Below the pieces are notes generated by a model. It was not told where the DNA came from, did no database searches, and worked only from the letters and a program-made list of their open reading frames with translations. A DNA stretch of 64,000 bases from CBDCGJ01 sp965238305 (GTDB lineage: Bacteria; Pseudomonadota; Alphaproteobacteria; GCA-2731375). Of the stretch, positions 42,751-52,170 are shown piece by piece. Both the position numbers and the translations under genes were made by a program. The stretch covers positions 3,596,001-3,660,000 of the forward strand of contig CBDEHK010000001.1 of NCBI GenBank assembly GCA_965238305.1. Direction: 5' to 3'. Numbering within the stretch: position 1 is the first letter of the stretch; each line of letters starts with the position of its first letter.

Positions 42751-43227
42751 CTAAAACGGAATCTCATCATCTAAATCGCCCCCGCCCGAGGGACTGCTGT
42801 CATAGCCGCCAGCATCATTGGAGAAGCCGCCTCCGCCCCCGCCGCCACCACCGCCGAAGCCGCCGCCATCTTGATTACGACTATCCAGCATGGTGAGTTC
42901 ACCGCGATAACGTTGCAAAACCACTTCAGTGGTGTACTTCTCCACCCCGGAATTGTCGGTCCATTTGCGCGTTTGCAGCTGGCCTTCCAAATAGACTTTC
43001 GACCCTTTGTGCAAATATTGCTGGGCAATCTTGCCGAGATTCTCGTTGAAAATAACGACGCGGTGCCATTCGGTCTTTTCCCGCCGTTCCCCACTTTCCC
43101 GGTCTTTCCAGTTTTCTGATGTGGCGATGTTCAAATGGACGATTTGACCGCCATTTTGCATGCTGCGCACTTCCGGATCGCGTCCGAGGTTTCCTATTAA
43201 AATGACTTTATTGACACTACCGGCCAT
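42751..43227 (-). CDS. ssb: Single-stranded DNA-binding protein
   Basis: A 158-residue SSB. The OB fold starts VNKVILIGNLGRDPEVR and includes WHRVVIFNENLGKIAQQYLHKG and YLEGQLQTRKW. The linker is glycine-rich and the C-terminus ends DDEIPF, the acidic tip that binds DNA-repair partners. It is divergent from uvrA, a widely conserved arrangement that allows one SOS-regulated region to serve both. The ATG at 43227 has an AGAAGG ribosome binding site. Confidence 0.97.
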   Translation of the reverse strand: MAGSVNKVILIGNLGRDPEVRSMQNGGQIVHLNIATSENWKDRESGERREKTEWHRVVIFNENLGKIAQQYLHKGSKVYLEGQLQTRKWTDNSGVEKYTTEVVLQRYRGELTMLDSRNQDGGGFGGGGGGGGGGFSNDAGGYDSSPSGGGDLDDEIPF

Positions 43228-43359
43228 GTTCTATTCAACCTTCTCTATCGTATGTGATTCGTCTTCGCCGATCATAGTCGTCCAACCAAACGGACACCAG
43301 ACGGATTTAGTGGTTTGTTCCTATTGGCTTTTTAATCCGCCTTTGACGTCAATGCAAAT

Positions 43360-43374
43360 GTTCTATTAATGTTC
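43360..43374 (+). promoter_or_regulatory. LexA (SOS) box of the alphaproteobacterial type
   Basis: Two direct GTTC half-sites, at 43360-43363 and 43371-43374, are separated by exactly seven bases (TATTAAT). This is the GTTC-N7-GTTC operator of alphaproteobacterial LexA. It overlaps a plausible -10 stretch 83 nt upstream of the uvrA start, with TTGACG at 43343-43348. Confidence 0.8.
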
Positions 43375-43456
43375 CAAATAAATTGCCAACTTGATTGACT
43401 GTCTGACAAGGCCTAAATATGGCTTCTGTCCTCCGTATGAAAGCACAATAAGACCA

Positions 43457-46360
43457 ATGCAGACGCATATTTCCATCCGTGGTGCCCGCGAACATAACCT
43501 CAAGAACATTAACGTGGAACTGCCACGGGATAAGCTGGTAGTCATTACCGGTTTGTCGGGCAGCGGAAAATCGAGCCTTGCCTTCGATACGATTTACGCA
43601 GAAGGACAGCGCCGCTATGTGGAAAGCCTGTCTGCCTATGCGCGGCAATTTTTGGAGCTGATGCAGAAGCCCGATGTCGATCACATCGAAGGCTTGTCGC
43701 CGGCGATTTCCATTGAGCAAAAGACCACCAGCCGCAACCCTCGATCTACTGTCGGGACGGTGACGGAGATATACGATTATATGCGGCTATTATGGGCCCG
43801 GGTCGGCATTCCATATTCCCCGACGACCGGATTGCCTATCGTCAGTCAAACAATAAGCCAAATGGTCGATCGCCTGATGACGATGGAAGATGGCACCCGT
43901 CTCTATTTACTGGCGCCCATTGTGCGGGGACGCAAAGGCGAATATCGCAAGGAATTTGCAGAATTGATGAAACGCGGATTTCAGCGGGTCAAGGTCGACG
44001 GTGAACTTTATGAGATTGCCGATGTACCGGCGCTCAATAAAAAACTGAAGCATGAAATTGATGTGGTCGTGGACCGCATTGTTTTACGAAAAGGGATTGA
44101 AAGTCGGCTTGCCGACAGTTTGGAGATCGCGCTCGAGCTCGCCGATGGCATTGCTATGGCGGAGAATGCCGATGATGGCAAACGCACAATATTTTCGGCA
44201 AAGTTCGCCTGCCCGGTCTCCGGTTTTACGATCGAAGAGATCGAGCCCCGGTTGTTTTCCTTCAATAACCCCTTCGGCGCTTGCCCGGCCTGCGATGGTC
44301 TAGGGGTGGAGCTTTATTTCGATCCTGATCTGATCGTGCAGAACGGGGAACTGCCGCTTGGAAAAGGCGTCATAGTGCCTTGGTCGAAAACTACCAGTCC
44401 CTATTATATGCAAACTTTGGAAAGCATCGCGCGTCATTACAAAGCCGATTTGTCGACACCGTGGAAACACCTGCCGGAGAAAGTGCGGAAGGCGATTTTG
44501 TATGGCTCCGGTAAAACGCCTATTGAAATGACCTATGACGACGGTCTTCGTTCCTACAAAACAAAAAAACCGTTCGAAGGGGTGATGCCGAATTTGGAAC
44601 GCCGTTTCCGTGAAACCGATAGTGCCTGGGTGCGGGAGGAAATGGAGCGCTTCCAAAGCATCACCGAATGCGCCAAATGCAATGGCTATCGACTGAAACC
44701 TGAAGCCTTGGCCGTCAAGATTGCCAAGCTGCATGTCAGTGAAGTCGCGGAAATGTCGATCCTGCGGGCTCGCGACTGGTTTGCCGATCTACATAACCAC
44801 ATGGACACCAAGCAGAACGAGATTGCCGAGCGCGTCTTGCGGGAAATTAACGAACGACTTGGATTCCTAGTAAATGTCGGTTTGGAATATCTCACCATGT
44901 CACGCAATTCCGGCACTTTGTCGGGTGGCGAAAGCCAGCGCATCCGTTTGGCTAGTCAAATCGGTTCCGGCCTTACGGGCGTACTATATGTCCTCGACGA
45001 ACCATCGATCGGTCTTCATCAACGGGACAATGAACGACTGCTGCAAACTTTGATCCGTCTGCGCGACCTGGGTAACACGGTCATTGTGGTGGAACATGAT
45101 GAAGAGGCTATCACCACCGCCGATTTTGTCATCGACATGGGACCGGCAGCCGGACGACATGGCGGTGAAATCGTTGCCAAAGGAACGCCAAAACAAGTGA
45201 TGGCAAACCCCGCCAGTTTGACCGGTCAATATTTGACCGGCATGAAACAGATCCCCCTGCCGCAAAGCCGGCGTAGCGGACGGGAGGGTCAGGTTCTCGC
45301 CATCCATGGTGCAAGCGAGCACAATTTGGATAATGTATCGGTGAATATTCCCATCGGCACCTTGACTTGCATTACCGGCGTCAGCGGCAGTGGCAAATCG
45401 ACCCTGATCGTCGAGACGCTCTATAAAGCTCTAGCGCGGTTCTTGAATGGGGCCCGTGCGCAGCCGGGTGATTTCGACAGCATCGATGGATTGCAATATC
45501 TCGACAAAGTTGTCGATATCGACCAGTCACCGATTGGTCGCACACCGCGTTCGAACCCAGCGACCTATACCGGCGCCTTTACCCCGATCCGCGATTGGTT
45601 TGCCGGCTTACCGGAGGCAGGTGCGCGCGGCTACAAACCCGGGCGATTTTCCTTCAACGTCAAAGGCGGACGCTGCGAAGCTTGTCAAGGCGACGGTTTG
45701 ATCAAAATCGAAATGCACTTCCTGCCGGATATTTATGTTCAGTGCGATGTCTGCCATGGCCGCCGCTACAATCGCGAAACTCTGGAAATAAAGTTCCGCG
45801 ATAAATCGATTGCCGACGTTCTGGATATGACCGTCGACGAAGCTGCGGAATTCTTCAAAGCGGTACCGGCAATTCGCGACAAGTTAGTCACCCTGCAGCG
45901 GGTCGGTCTTGGTTATATCCATGTCGGTCAGCAAGCCACGACATTGTCAGGTGGCGAAGCGCAGCGGGTAAAGTTAGCAAAGGAACTTTCCAAACGCGCC
46001 ACCGGAAAAACCTTTTACATATTGGACGAACCGACCACCGGTCTGCATTTTGAGGACGTTCGTAAACTGCTTGAGGTACTGCACGCGCTCGTCGATACCG
46101 GCAACACGGTCGTTGTGATTGAGCACAATCTGGAAGTCGTCAAAACGGCCGACTGGATTATCGATTTGGGACCGGAAGGCGGAGATGGCGGCGGTCGCGT
46201 GGTGGCCATGGGAACGCCGGAATTGGTCGCGAAAGCGAGGAAAAGCCATACCGCAACTTATCTAAAATCACTTTTAGGTAAATCGAAAATCAAAGTCGAA
46301 GCGCCCAAGCGGAAAATCCCGATCAAAAAGAAAACGGGCCGTAAACGCAAAGCTGCGTGA
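43457..46360 (+). CDS. uvrA: Excinuclease ABC subunit A
   Basis: UvrA recognises DNA damage with UvrB in nucleotide excision repair. The 967-residue protein has two ABC modules, with Walker A GLSGSGKSS and GVSGSGKST, signatures LSGGESQRIRL and LSGGEAQRVKL, and zinc motifs CPACDGLG, CAKCNGYR, CEACQGDG and CDVCHGRR. I chose the ATG at 43457 (MQTHISIRGAREHNLKN); the frame extends to 43391 but the added residues are not part of UvrA. The SOS box lies upstream. Confidence 0.97.
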   Translation: MQTHISIRGAREHNLKNINVELPRDKLVVITGLSGSGKSSLAFDTIYAEGQRRYVESLSAYARQFLELMQKPDVDHIEGLSPAISIEQKTTSRNPRSTVGTVTEIYDYMRLLWARVGIPYSPTTGLPIVSQTISQMVDRLMTMEDGTRLYLLAPIVRGRKGEYRKEFAELMKRGFQRVKVDGELYEIADVPALNKKLKHEIDVVVDRIVLRKGIESRLADSLEIALELADGIAMAENADDGKRTIFSAKFACPVSGFTIEEIEPRLFSFNNPFGACPACDGLGVELYFDPDLIVQNGELPLGKGVIVPWSKTTSPYYMQTLESIARHYKADLSTPWKHLPEKVRKAILYGSGKTPIEMTYDDGLRSYKTKKPFEGVMPNLERRFRETDSAWVREEMERFQSITECAKCNGYRLKPEALAVKIAKLHVSEVAEMSILRARDWFADLHNHMDTKQNEIAERVLREINERLGFLVNVGLEYLTMSRNSGTLSGGESQRIRLASQIGSGLTGVLYVLDEPSIGLHQRDNERLLQTLIRLRDLGNTVIVVEHDEEAITTADFVIDMGPAAGRHGGEIVAKGTPKQVMANPASLTGQYLTGMKQIPLPQSRRSGREGQVLAIHGASEHNLDNVSVNIPIGTLTCITGVSGSGKSTLIVETLYKALARFLNGARAQPGDFDSIDGLQYLDKVVDIDQSPIGRTPRSNPATYTGAFTPIRDWFAGLPEAGARGYKPGRFSFNVKGGRCEACQGDGLIKIEMHFLPDIYVQCDVCHGRRYNRETLEIKFRDKSIADVLDMTVDEAAEFFKAVPAIRDKLVTLQRVGLGYIHVGQQATTLSGGEAQRVKLAKELSKRATGKTFYILDEPTTGLHFEDVRKLLEVLHALVDTGNTVVVIEHNLEVVKTADWIIDLGPEGGDGGGRVVAMGTPELVAKARKSHTATYLKSLLGKSKIKVEAPKRKIPIKKKTGRKRKAA

Positions 46361-46403
46361 AAGCAGCAAACTTTAGCCAACAGCTTTAAATCAGGCTTTT
46401 AGT

Positions 46404-47762
46404 ATGACGAAACAAATTGGCCCTCTGCATGTAATCGGTGGCGGTCTTGCGGGTAGCGAAGCCGCCTGGCAAGCAGCCCGCGCTGGCGTTCCAGTTATCC
46501 TGCACGAAATGCGCCCAAAGACCAAAACCGATGCCCATGAAACGGAAGGTTTGGCAGAACTGGTCTGTTCGAATTCCTTCCGCTCCGACGATGCGGAGAA
46601 TAATGCTGTCGGGTTATTGCATGAAGAAATGCGCCGCTGCAATTCTGTTATCCTGGCAGCGGCAGATGCAAATAAGGTCCCCGCCGGCGGTGCCTTAGCG
46701 GTTGACAGAGAATTGTTTTCGGATGCCGTCACTGCAATGATCGAAGCGGAACCGCTAATCACGATCGTGCGGGAGGAATTAGCCGGGTTGCCACCGGAAG
46801 ATTGGCCGAATGTCATCATCGCCACCGGGCCCCTAACCTCCAGTCGATTAGCAGAAGCAATAAGCGAAGTGACCGGCGAGGAAGAACTTGCATTCTTCGA
46901 CGCCATCGCCCCAATCATCTACAAAGAAAGCATCGATTTTTCCAAAGCCTGGTTTCAGTCACGCTATGACAAAGTTGGGCCCGGCGGCACCGGTAAAGAC
47001 TATATCAACTTGCCAATGAACAAGGTTGAATACGAAAATTTCCTTGCGGCCATGTTGAATGCCGAAATGACAGAATTTAAGGAATGGGAACAAGACACGC
47101 CCTATTTTGAAGGGTGCCTACCGGTTGAAGTAATGGCATCGCGTGGCGTCGAGACACTGCGCTACGGTCCCTTGAAACCGGTTGGCCTGACCAACCCCCA
47201 TGACCCTGAAGTCAAGTCACACGCCATTGTGCAATTGCGTCAAGATAACAAAATCGGCACATTATTCAACATGGTCGGTTTCCAAACCAAAATGAAGCAT
47301 GGCGCACAGACCGAAATATTCCGCATGATACCGGGTCTAGAAAACGCGACCTTCGCGCGCCTAGGCGGCATCCATCGAAATACTTTCCTAAATAGTCCCA
47401 AACTGATGGATGATACCGTGCGGTTGAATGCAATGCCAAGGCTACGCTTTGCTGGCCAGATTACAGGTGTCGAAGGATACGTCGAGAGTGCGGCCATTGG
47501 TCTGTTGACTGGACGCTTTGCCGCCAACGATGCGTTGGGGATCGATAATATATTGCCGCCGGAAACCACCGCACTTGGGGCACTGCTGGCCCATATTACC
47601 GGCGGTGCCAATAGCGAAACTTTCCAACCGATGAACGTCAATTTCGGACTGTTCCCACCGCCCGAAATACCAGCCGGCCAAAAACGCCTAAAAGGCCGTG
47701 ACCGCAAACAAGTCTACACCGCACGCGCCTTAAAAGATTTGGCTACCTGGCTGGCTCAATAG
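46404..47762 (+). CDS. trmFO: Methylenetetrahydrofolate-tRNA-(uracil-54)-C5 methyltransferase TrmFO
   Basis: TrmFO uses methylenetetrahydrofolate and FADH2 to make ribothymidine at position 54 of tRNAs. The 452-residue protein starts with an FAD-binding GGGLAGSEAAWQAA motif near residue 11. The NSFRSDDAENNAVGLLHEEMR and GMVGFQTKMKH-like segments (NMVGFQTKMKHGAQ) and the C-terminal GALLAHITGG are characteristic. It replaces TrmA in many Gram-positive and alphaproteobacteria. It starts 43 nt after uvrA. Confidence 0.95.
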   Translation: MTKQIGPLHVIGGGLAGSEAAWQAARAGVPVILHEMRPKTKTDAHETEGLAELVCSNSFRSDDAENNAVGLLHEEMRRCNSVILAAADANKVPAGGALAVDRELFSDAVTAMIEAEPLITIVREELAGLPPEDWPNVIIATGPLTSSRLAEAISEVTGEEELAFFDAIAPIIYKESIDFSKAWFQSRYDKVGPGGTGKDYINLPMNKVEYENFLAAMLNAEMTEFKEWEQDTPYFEGCLPVEVMASRGVETLRYGPLKPVGLTNPHDPEVKSHAIVQLRQDNKIGTLFNMVGFQTKMKHGAQTEIFRMIPGLENATFARLGGIHRNTFLNSPKLMDDTVRLNAMPRLRFAGQITGVEGYVESAAIGLLTGRFAANDALGIDNILPPETTALGALLAHITGGANSETFQPMNVNFGLFPPPEIPAGQKRLKGRDRKQVYTARALKDLATWLAQ

Positions 47763-47809
47763 CATGGCCCACCCTTTCGATATTGTGATTGGATGTGCGC
47801 GGAATATTG

Positions 47810-47983
47810 ATGAACTCTCTAAAAATGAGGTCAATTCGCACGAACCCGCCGCCAGAGACGGTTGAAGTTGTCGATTGGGACGAGGTTATTCGTCTCGCCT
47901 GGCGACCAGCATGGTCAATTCGCAGTCGTAAGGGCTGTCTTGCACCCTTCATGGACTTGATCAACAAATGGCGCCGGTCCTAA
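47810..47983 (+). CDS. Hypothetical small protein (low confidence)
   Basis: A 57-codon frame starting at the ATG at 47810, 48 nt after trmFO and ending in convergence with the O-methyltransferase remnant. The sequence has a plausible composition (PPPETVEVVDWDEVIRLAW, then a basic end INKWRRS), but no motif I recognise and only a weak ribosome binding site. It could equally be non-coding. Confidence 0.3.
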   Translation: MNSLKMRSIRTNPPPETVEVVDWDEVIRLAWRPAWSIRSRKGCLAPFMDLINKWRRS

Positions 47984-48977
47984 GGTTTTGTCCCGGTTAT
48001 ACGCGTCAGTGTCTGCGGGATGAATTCATGGGCCGCAATGTCTTGGAAACCGGCGGCTGCGAAGTATTCTATGCATTCACCTTCGTTATGGGCGCGACCG
48101 GTGGAATGGCTGAGCGCTTCACTGAGACCCCAGAGTGCCGGTGCAATCGGGCCGCAACCATCGTCATCCAGCATTTCGCCGATCAGATGGAACTCGCCGC
48201 CGGGGTCCAGTGCATCATAGGTTTTTGTACTACGGCGGTGATAATTTCAGACGAATATTGCGGTAAGTTCGATGCCATGATTGCAACGTCGGCGCCAGCC
48301 GGGAAAGGATCGGCAGTAAAGTCGCACGCTACCGCCGTGACTTGATCGACGACATTATTCTCAGCGATAAATTTACGCGTCGTCGGCACGACTTGCGGCA
48401 AATCCAGAACGACGGCTTGTAGGCTCGGATGGTTTTGCGCGCCGATGATGCAGTAACAGCCTGAACCACCACCGATATCGATCAACTTCCTACGCTTCGA
48501 TAGATCGACCTGTTTATGGAACCTGCGTGCAGCACCCATACCAATAGAATAGGTTGCAGCATGATAGCGCTTGGCATCGTTCTCGGTAAATTTCGTATAC
48601 ATCCCCAGACGCGCTGAATCTTCTGCCTTCAAATGTTCAGTCAAGCGGCCCCATTCCGACCATCGTGGTTTTGAGAATAACATCCAAGGCCCGGCATAAC
48701 TCGGTTTCCCCTCGACCAAAAATCGATCCACGTCAGCTGCATTTGAAAACACGTCGCCATTCCGCGTTAATAGTCCGATCGCGGTACAGGCCGTCATCAA
48801 ACGCTCCGCGTTCTGGGAACTAATATTGACCGCAGTCGCAGCATTGGCGATGTCATTGTGTCCATTGTCAATGGCCGTAAATAGACCTAATTCAATCGCT
48901 GACATCAGGGCCGCAGATTCCCAAAACCCTTTCACCATGGTCTGCAATCTAACCGTATCCGGTCTTTTTTCCGCCAT
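47980..48977 (-). pseudogene. SAM-dependent O-methyltransferase, frameshifted near the C-terminus
   Basis: The N-terminal 264 residues are a plant/acetylserotonin-type O-methyltransferase: a winged-helix dimerisation domain (SAIELGLFTAIDN), the SAM-binding LIDIGGGSGCY and VLDLPQVVP. The frame ends prematurely at 48183. The expected continuation, TYDALDPGGEFHLIGEML and so on to TGTKP, is present in another frame ending at 47980. Restoring one A in the A5 run at 48222-48226 (minus strand CAAAAACC) joins both parts into about 332 residues. It is either a real 1-base deletion or a homopolymer sequencing error. No activity is assumed. Confidence 0.8.
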
Positions 48978-49083
48978 TTTTCAACTCCAACTGGTCAAGT
49001 ATCTGGTAATTTATTTGTTAATGAACATTGACAACAGAGCCTCTATCAGTACCCTTAAAAAGGCAAGCTGAAGAGGCACAATT

Positions 49084-50337
49084 ATGTTTCTACTTAGCAG
49101 TCTGTTGCGTCAGTTTGTAAAGCGAGGCCGTCTGCAAGTTATCGACGCCCGCGGCAGGACGCATCTTTTTGAGGGCGGAGAAGGCCCATCTGTGAGCATG
49201 CGGATTCACGACAAGCGCCTGCACAATAGGATATTTTATAATTCTGAACTGTATGTCGGCGAAGCCTATATGGATGGTACGCTGACCATCGAAGAAGGTC
49301 GATTGGAAGATCTTTTCGAACTCTACGCTGTCAATCAAGCCGCATTGTCGAGCCATCCACTAATAAAACCTTTCGCCACCCTCTCAACGGTATTCCGTGC
49401 CATCCAACAGCATAACCCGATCGGCAAAGCACAAAGAAACATATCCCGCCACTACGATCTTTCGGGTGAGCTTTACGATCTGTTTTTGGATGACGACCGA
49501 CAATATTCCTGTGCTTATTTCGTCGACAAAAATGATGATTTAGAGGTGGCGCAGCAAAATAAGAAACGACATCTTGCTGCCAAACTTAGCTTAGAGCCCG
49601 GCCAAAAAGTCCTTGATATTGGCTCCGGTTGGGGTGGTCTCGGACTCTATTTGGCACAGATGGAGAATGTTGACGTGACGGGGGTCACCCTATCGACAGA
49701 ACAACACATACGATCCAATCAGCGGGCCCAGGATAAAGGCATGTCGGATCGTGTTCATTTCGATTTGAAAGACTATCGTTTGGTCAAAGGACCGTTTGAT
49801 CGCATTGTTTCCGTCGGTATGTTGGAACATGTCGGCTTGAAATACTTGAACGAATATTTTCTAACCATCCAAAACTTGCTGAACGAAGACGGTGTTGCTG
49901 TCGTCCATTGCATCGGCAATATGAAAATGCCCGAAGCCACCAGTTCTTGGACGCGAAAATATATCTTCCCTGGCGGCTACACCCCATCGTTATCAGAAAT
50001 CATGCAGGCCATTGAAAGCACGCACCTTTGGGTCAGCGATGTCGAAGTTCTACGGGTTCATTATGGCATTACGCTGCAACATTGGTATGAACGCTTCCAG
50101 AAAAATCGAAACAAGGTCGCGGAAATTTATGACGAGCGGTTTTGCCGGATGTGGGAATTTTATTTGCTCGGTGCCAAGGCGCAGTTTACGCACGGTCGGA
50201 AGATGGTTTTTCAAGTCCAATTGACCAAACGTCGTGCCTCTGTCCCACTCACGCGTTACTACATGGACGATGCGGAAACGAAGCTCAAAAAACGCGAAAA
50301 AGAAGTCGACGACGATAAATCTGCCGCCGCCGACTGA
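49084..50337 (+). CDS. cfa: Cyclopropane-fatty-acyl-phospholipid synthase, copy 1
   Basis: CFA synthase methylenates cis double bonds of membrane phospholipid acyl chains with SAM. The 417-residue protein has the N-terminal lipid-binding domain (YVGEAYMDGTLTIEEG), the QYSCAYFVD motif at 140-148, the SAM site VLDIGSGWGGLGLYL near 176-190 and the C-terminal EFYLLGAKAQF helix. A basic, acidic-mixed tail (KKREKEVDDD) follows. It is colinear with the copy at 58860-60134. Upstream is the divergent methyltransferase pseudogene; downstream, 13 nt away, the second selenoprotein converges. Confidence 0.92.
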   Translation: MFLLSSLLRQFVKRGRLQVIDARGRTHLFEGGEGPSVSMRIHDKRLHNRIFYNSELYVGEAYMDGTLTIEEGRLEDLFELYAVNQAALSSHPLIKPFATLSTVFRAIQQHNPIGKAQRNISRHYDLSGELYDLFLDDDRQYSCAYFVDKNDDLEVAQQNKKRHLAAKLSLEPGQKVLDIGSGWGGLGLYLAQMENVDVTGVTLSTEQHIRSNQRAQDKGMSDRVHFDLKDYRLVKGPFDRIVSVGMLEHVGLKYLNEYFLTIQNLLNEDGVAVVHCIGNMKMPEATSSWTRKYIFPGGYTPSLSEIMQAIESTHLWVSDVEVLRVHYGITLQHWYERFQKNRNKVAEIYDERFCRMWEFYLLGAKAQFTHGRKMVFQVQLTKRRASVPLTRYYMDDAETKLKKREKEVDDDKSAAAD

Positions 50338-50350
50338 GTATAGGAAAGAG

Positions 50351-51553
50351 TCAAAGTCCCAAGCGGACAATTTGCGCACCCGGTACCAAAGTCAAATTGC
50401 CGATAACATTTTCAGACCGACTATCACTGTAGAGAAAGCGGGACCGAACATCGATAATTGTTTGAGCTGCGACCGTTTTGTCCCAAAACCATTCCACCAG
50501 CTGCCGACTATTTGGATTACCGCTCTGGCAAGCCGCTTCAAGATAGAATGCCTTGATATCGTCTGCGGCGAAACGGAACCCGAGAACTGGAGAGTACCCA
50601 TCCAGCGGGCTTTCTGGGCGGATACCGTTCGCAATCGAATTTATGTAAGTCGCCGTTTCTTCAATGGACATCCCGGTTAAGCCGACCGCAGTTTTGCCCT
50701 GCTTGATAACAGAACTTTCATAGGCAGTTTTGACGACAGCTATTTCTGCCAGCAACGCGTCGGCCCTCGAAAGTCCAGTGAAATCAGGTAGGTCGATTCC
50801 ACATGTCCATTTGATGTCCAGCTGACTATTCGGATCGTCGGCTAGAAAGTCCTCGCAAATAATCGGCCCTTCTTTACGCGTCAGCAAGTTCAATGCTGCC
50901 ATCAATACGCGGCGCTGAAAGGCCGCATTGTTTGGCGGTCCGACTGGTCGGCCAAGCTCAAACGAAGTCCATAAAGCGCGCGGCGGTTGGGCCCTTTCGA
51001 GGTGATCACGCACCAAGCCAATTAATGTTGTCGCTAAACCCTCTTGTTCCAAATAATTCGCCAGCGTACTCACGGCACGCGTACAAAGTGGTCAAACCGG
51101 CAATAGCAGCACACTATCCACACCATCGTCTTTCAAGCGACCGGACAGTTCGTGCGCATCTTCTTCCATCAACGTTGGATCGGTGGCCCCCATGAAGGAA
51201 TAATGCATATCGGCAACTTCGCCGATGACACCTTCTGCCTTCAGTTCTGCCAATCGATCACGTGGAAAAACAACATTCAAATCCTGTTGGAATCCGGTGC
51301 GATCAAAATTTACCGATAAGTGGCTTATCAGTAGATCATTGGGCGCGATTTCATTCGCGATAGCATGATAATGATGATCGCCGCCGCGAAAAGGCTTGCC
51401 ACCGCGCGCCAGCAAGCCCGCTGTCGAAATTATAGCGATTTTTCGTTCCGTCAAACTTGGACCCTCTACCCAGGAACGAACGTCCGGTGCGTTGCATTCG
51501 ACCGATAGAATTGTTTTCTGCGTACCCGGCGGCAGACTTGATAAATGTGCCAT
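50351..51553 (-). CDS. GrdB/PrdB-like selenoprotein (in-frame TGA read as selenocysteine 154)
   Basis: A 401-codon frame interrupted once, by TGA at 51094-51092. The flanks read DSVLLLPV and then PLCTRAVSTLANYLEQEG, giving U-P-L-C. Typical family parts on both sides are GPSLTERKIAIISTAGL, LISHLSVNFDRTGFQQDLN (parts), MHYSFMGATDP before, and RALWTSFELGRPVGPPNNAAFQRR (parts) after. This is the glycine/sarcosine/betaine reductase selenoprotein B-like family, whose relatives usually have Cys. A hairpin with the same loop as in the first selenoprotein gene follows. I chose the ATG at 51553, preceded by GGAG; the frame's upstream TTG at 51556 is less likely. Total 400 residues. The reaction is unknown. 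Confidence 0.85.
51064..51080 (-). promoter_or_regulatory. Candidate SECIS element for the 50351-51553 selenoprotein
   Basis: Eleven nt after the TGA, GCGUGC pairs with GUACGC (one G-U) and closes the loop CGUGA. The GU lies 19-20 nt past the UGA. Spacing, stem length and loop are identical to the other gene although the stem bases differ, which suggests structure rather than sequence is conserved. Confidence 0.75.
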
Positions 51554-51859
51554 CAAAACTCCAATTACATTGATAATTCACCCGTGGATTAAATTGCATA
51601 TCACTATTTCCAACGCAACAATGTCGATATCGTGAAATAGTCGCGAACTATTGTCTTAATGCAACACTGAAAAATCCAGTAAATCCTAGTAAAAATGAAT
51701 AATTTGTTTGTTAACAAACAATAAATAAATTTGTACCTCTATCAAATTCATGTGAAAATCATTGTAACGCTTATATTTCATTCACATATTTTTAATGTGT
51801 AGTGAGTTATATTACTGAATTGGCGCGATTGTCGCGTCAAAATATCCCAGGAGGACGTG
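51554..51859. other. A+T-rich intergenic region with two inverted repeats
   Basis: About 306 bp between the second selenoprotein gene and the divergent secreted protein gene hold no credible frame. Two palindromes stand out: AATAGT-CGCGA-ACTATT at 51636-51652 and a perfect 18-bp TTGTTTGTT/AACAAACAA at 51704-51721. Either could be an operator. No binding protein is indicated. Confidence 0.45.
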
Positions 51860-52162
51860 ATGTTACGTAAATTTACCGTTTCAGTACTCGCGGCCTTCGT
51901 CCTCGCGCTCAGTGTGACGGCGGCGAACGCCCAAGTAATTTGTGGAGAGCGCGCTAAGTTCCTAGAGAATTTGAGTAAAAATCACCAGGAAGCGCCAACC
52001 TCCATCGGCATGACCAGTACAGGCCAAATATTGGAGGTTCTTACCTCCGCCAAAGGCAGTTGGTCGATCATCTTGACGAAACCGGATGGTGTCACCTGTT
52101 TGGTGGCAACCGGCGAAGCTTGGGAGCCGATCAAGCGTGTTGCGTTGGGGCCGAATGCTTGA
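51860..52162 (+). CDS. Small secreted protein of unknown function
   Basis: A 100-residue protein with a typical signal peptide (MLRKFTVSVLAAFVLALS, cleavage after ANA near residue 24). The mature part has two Cys (VICGERAK and VTCLVATGEAW), possibly forming a disulfide. The ATG at 51860 is preferred: AGGAGG lies 4 nt upstream, while a GTG at 51857 is too close. It stands alone, downstream of a long A+T-rich region, and converges with kynA (8 nt between the stops). I do not recognise the family. Confidence 0.7.
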   Translation: MLRKFTVSVLAAFVLALSVTAANAQVICGERAKFLENLSKNHQEAPTSIGMTSTGQILEVLTSAKGSWSIILTKPDGVTCLVATGEAWEPIKRVALGPNA

Positions 52163-52170
52163 TTAAGCGG

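Noticed and set aside
47743..47967. Minus-strand frame of 74 codons after trmFO
   Set aside because: Overlaps the trmFO end and has no motif; its plus-strand counterpart is only slightly better and was kept at low confidence.
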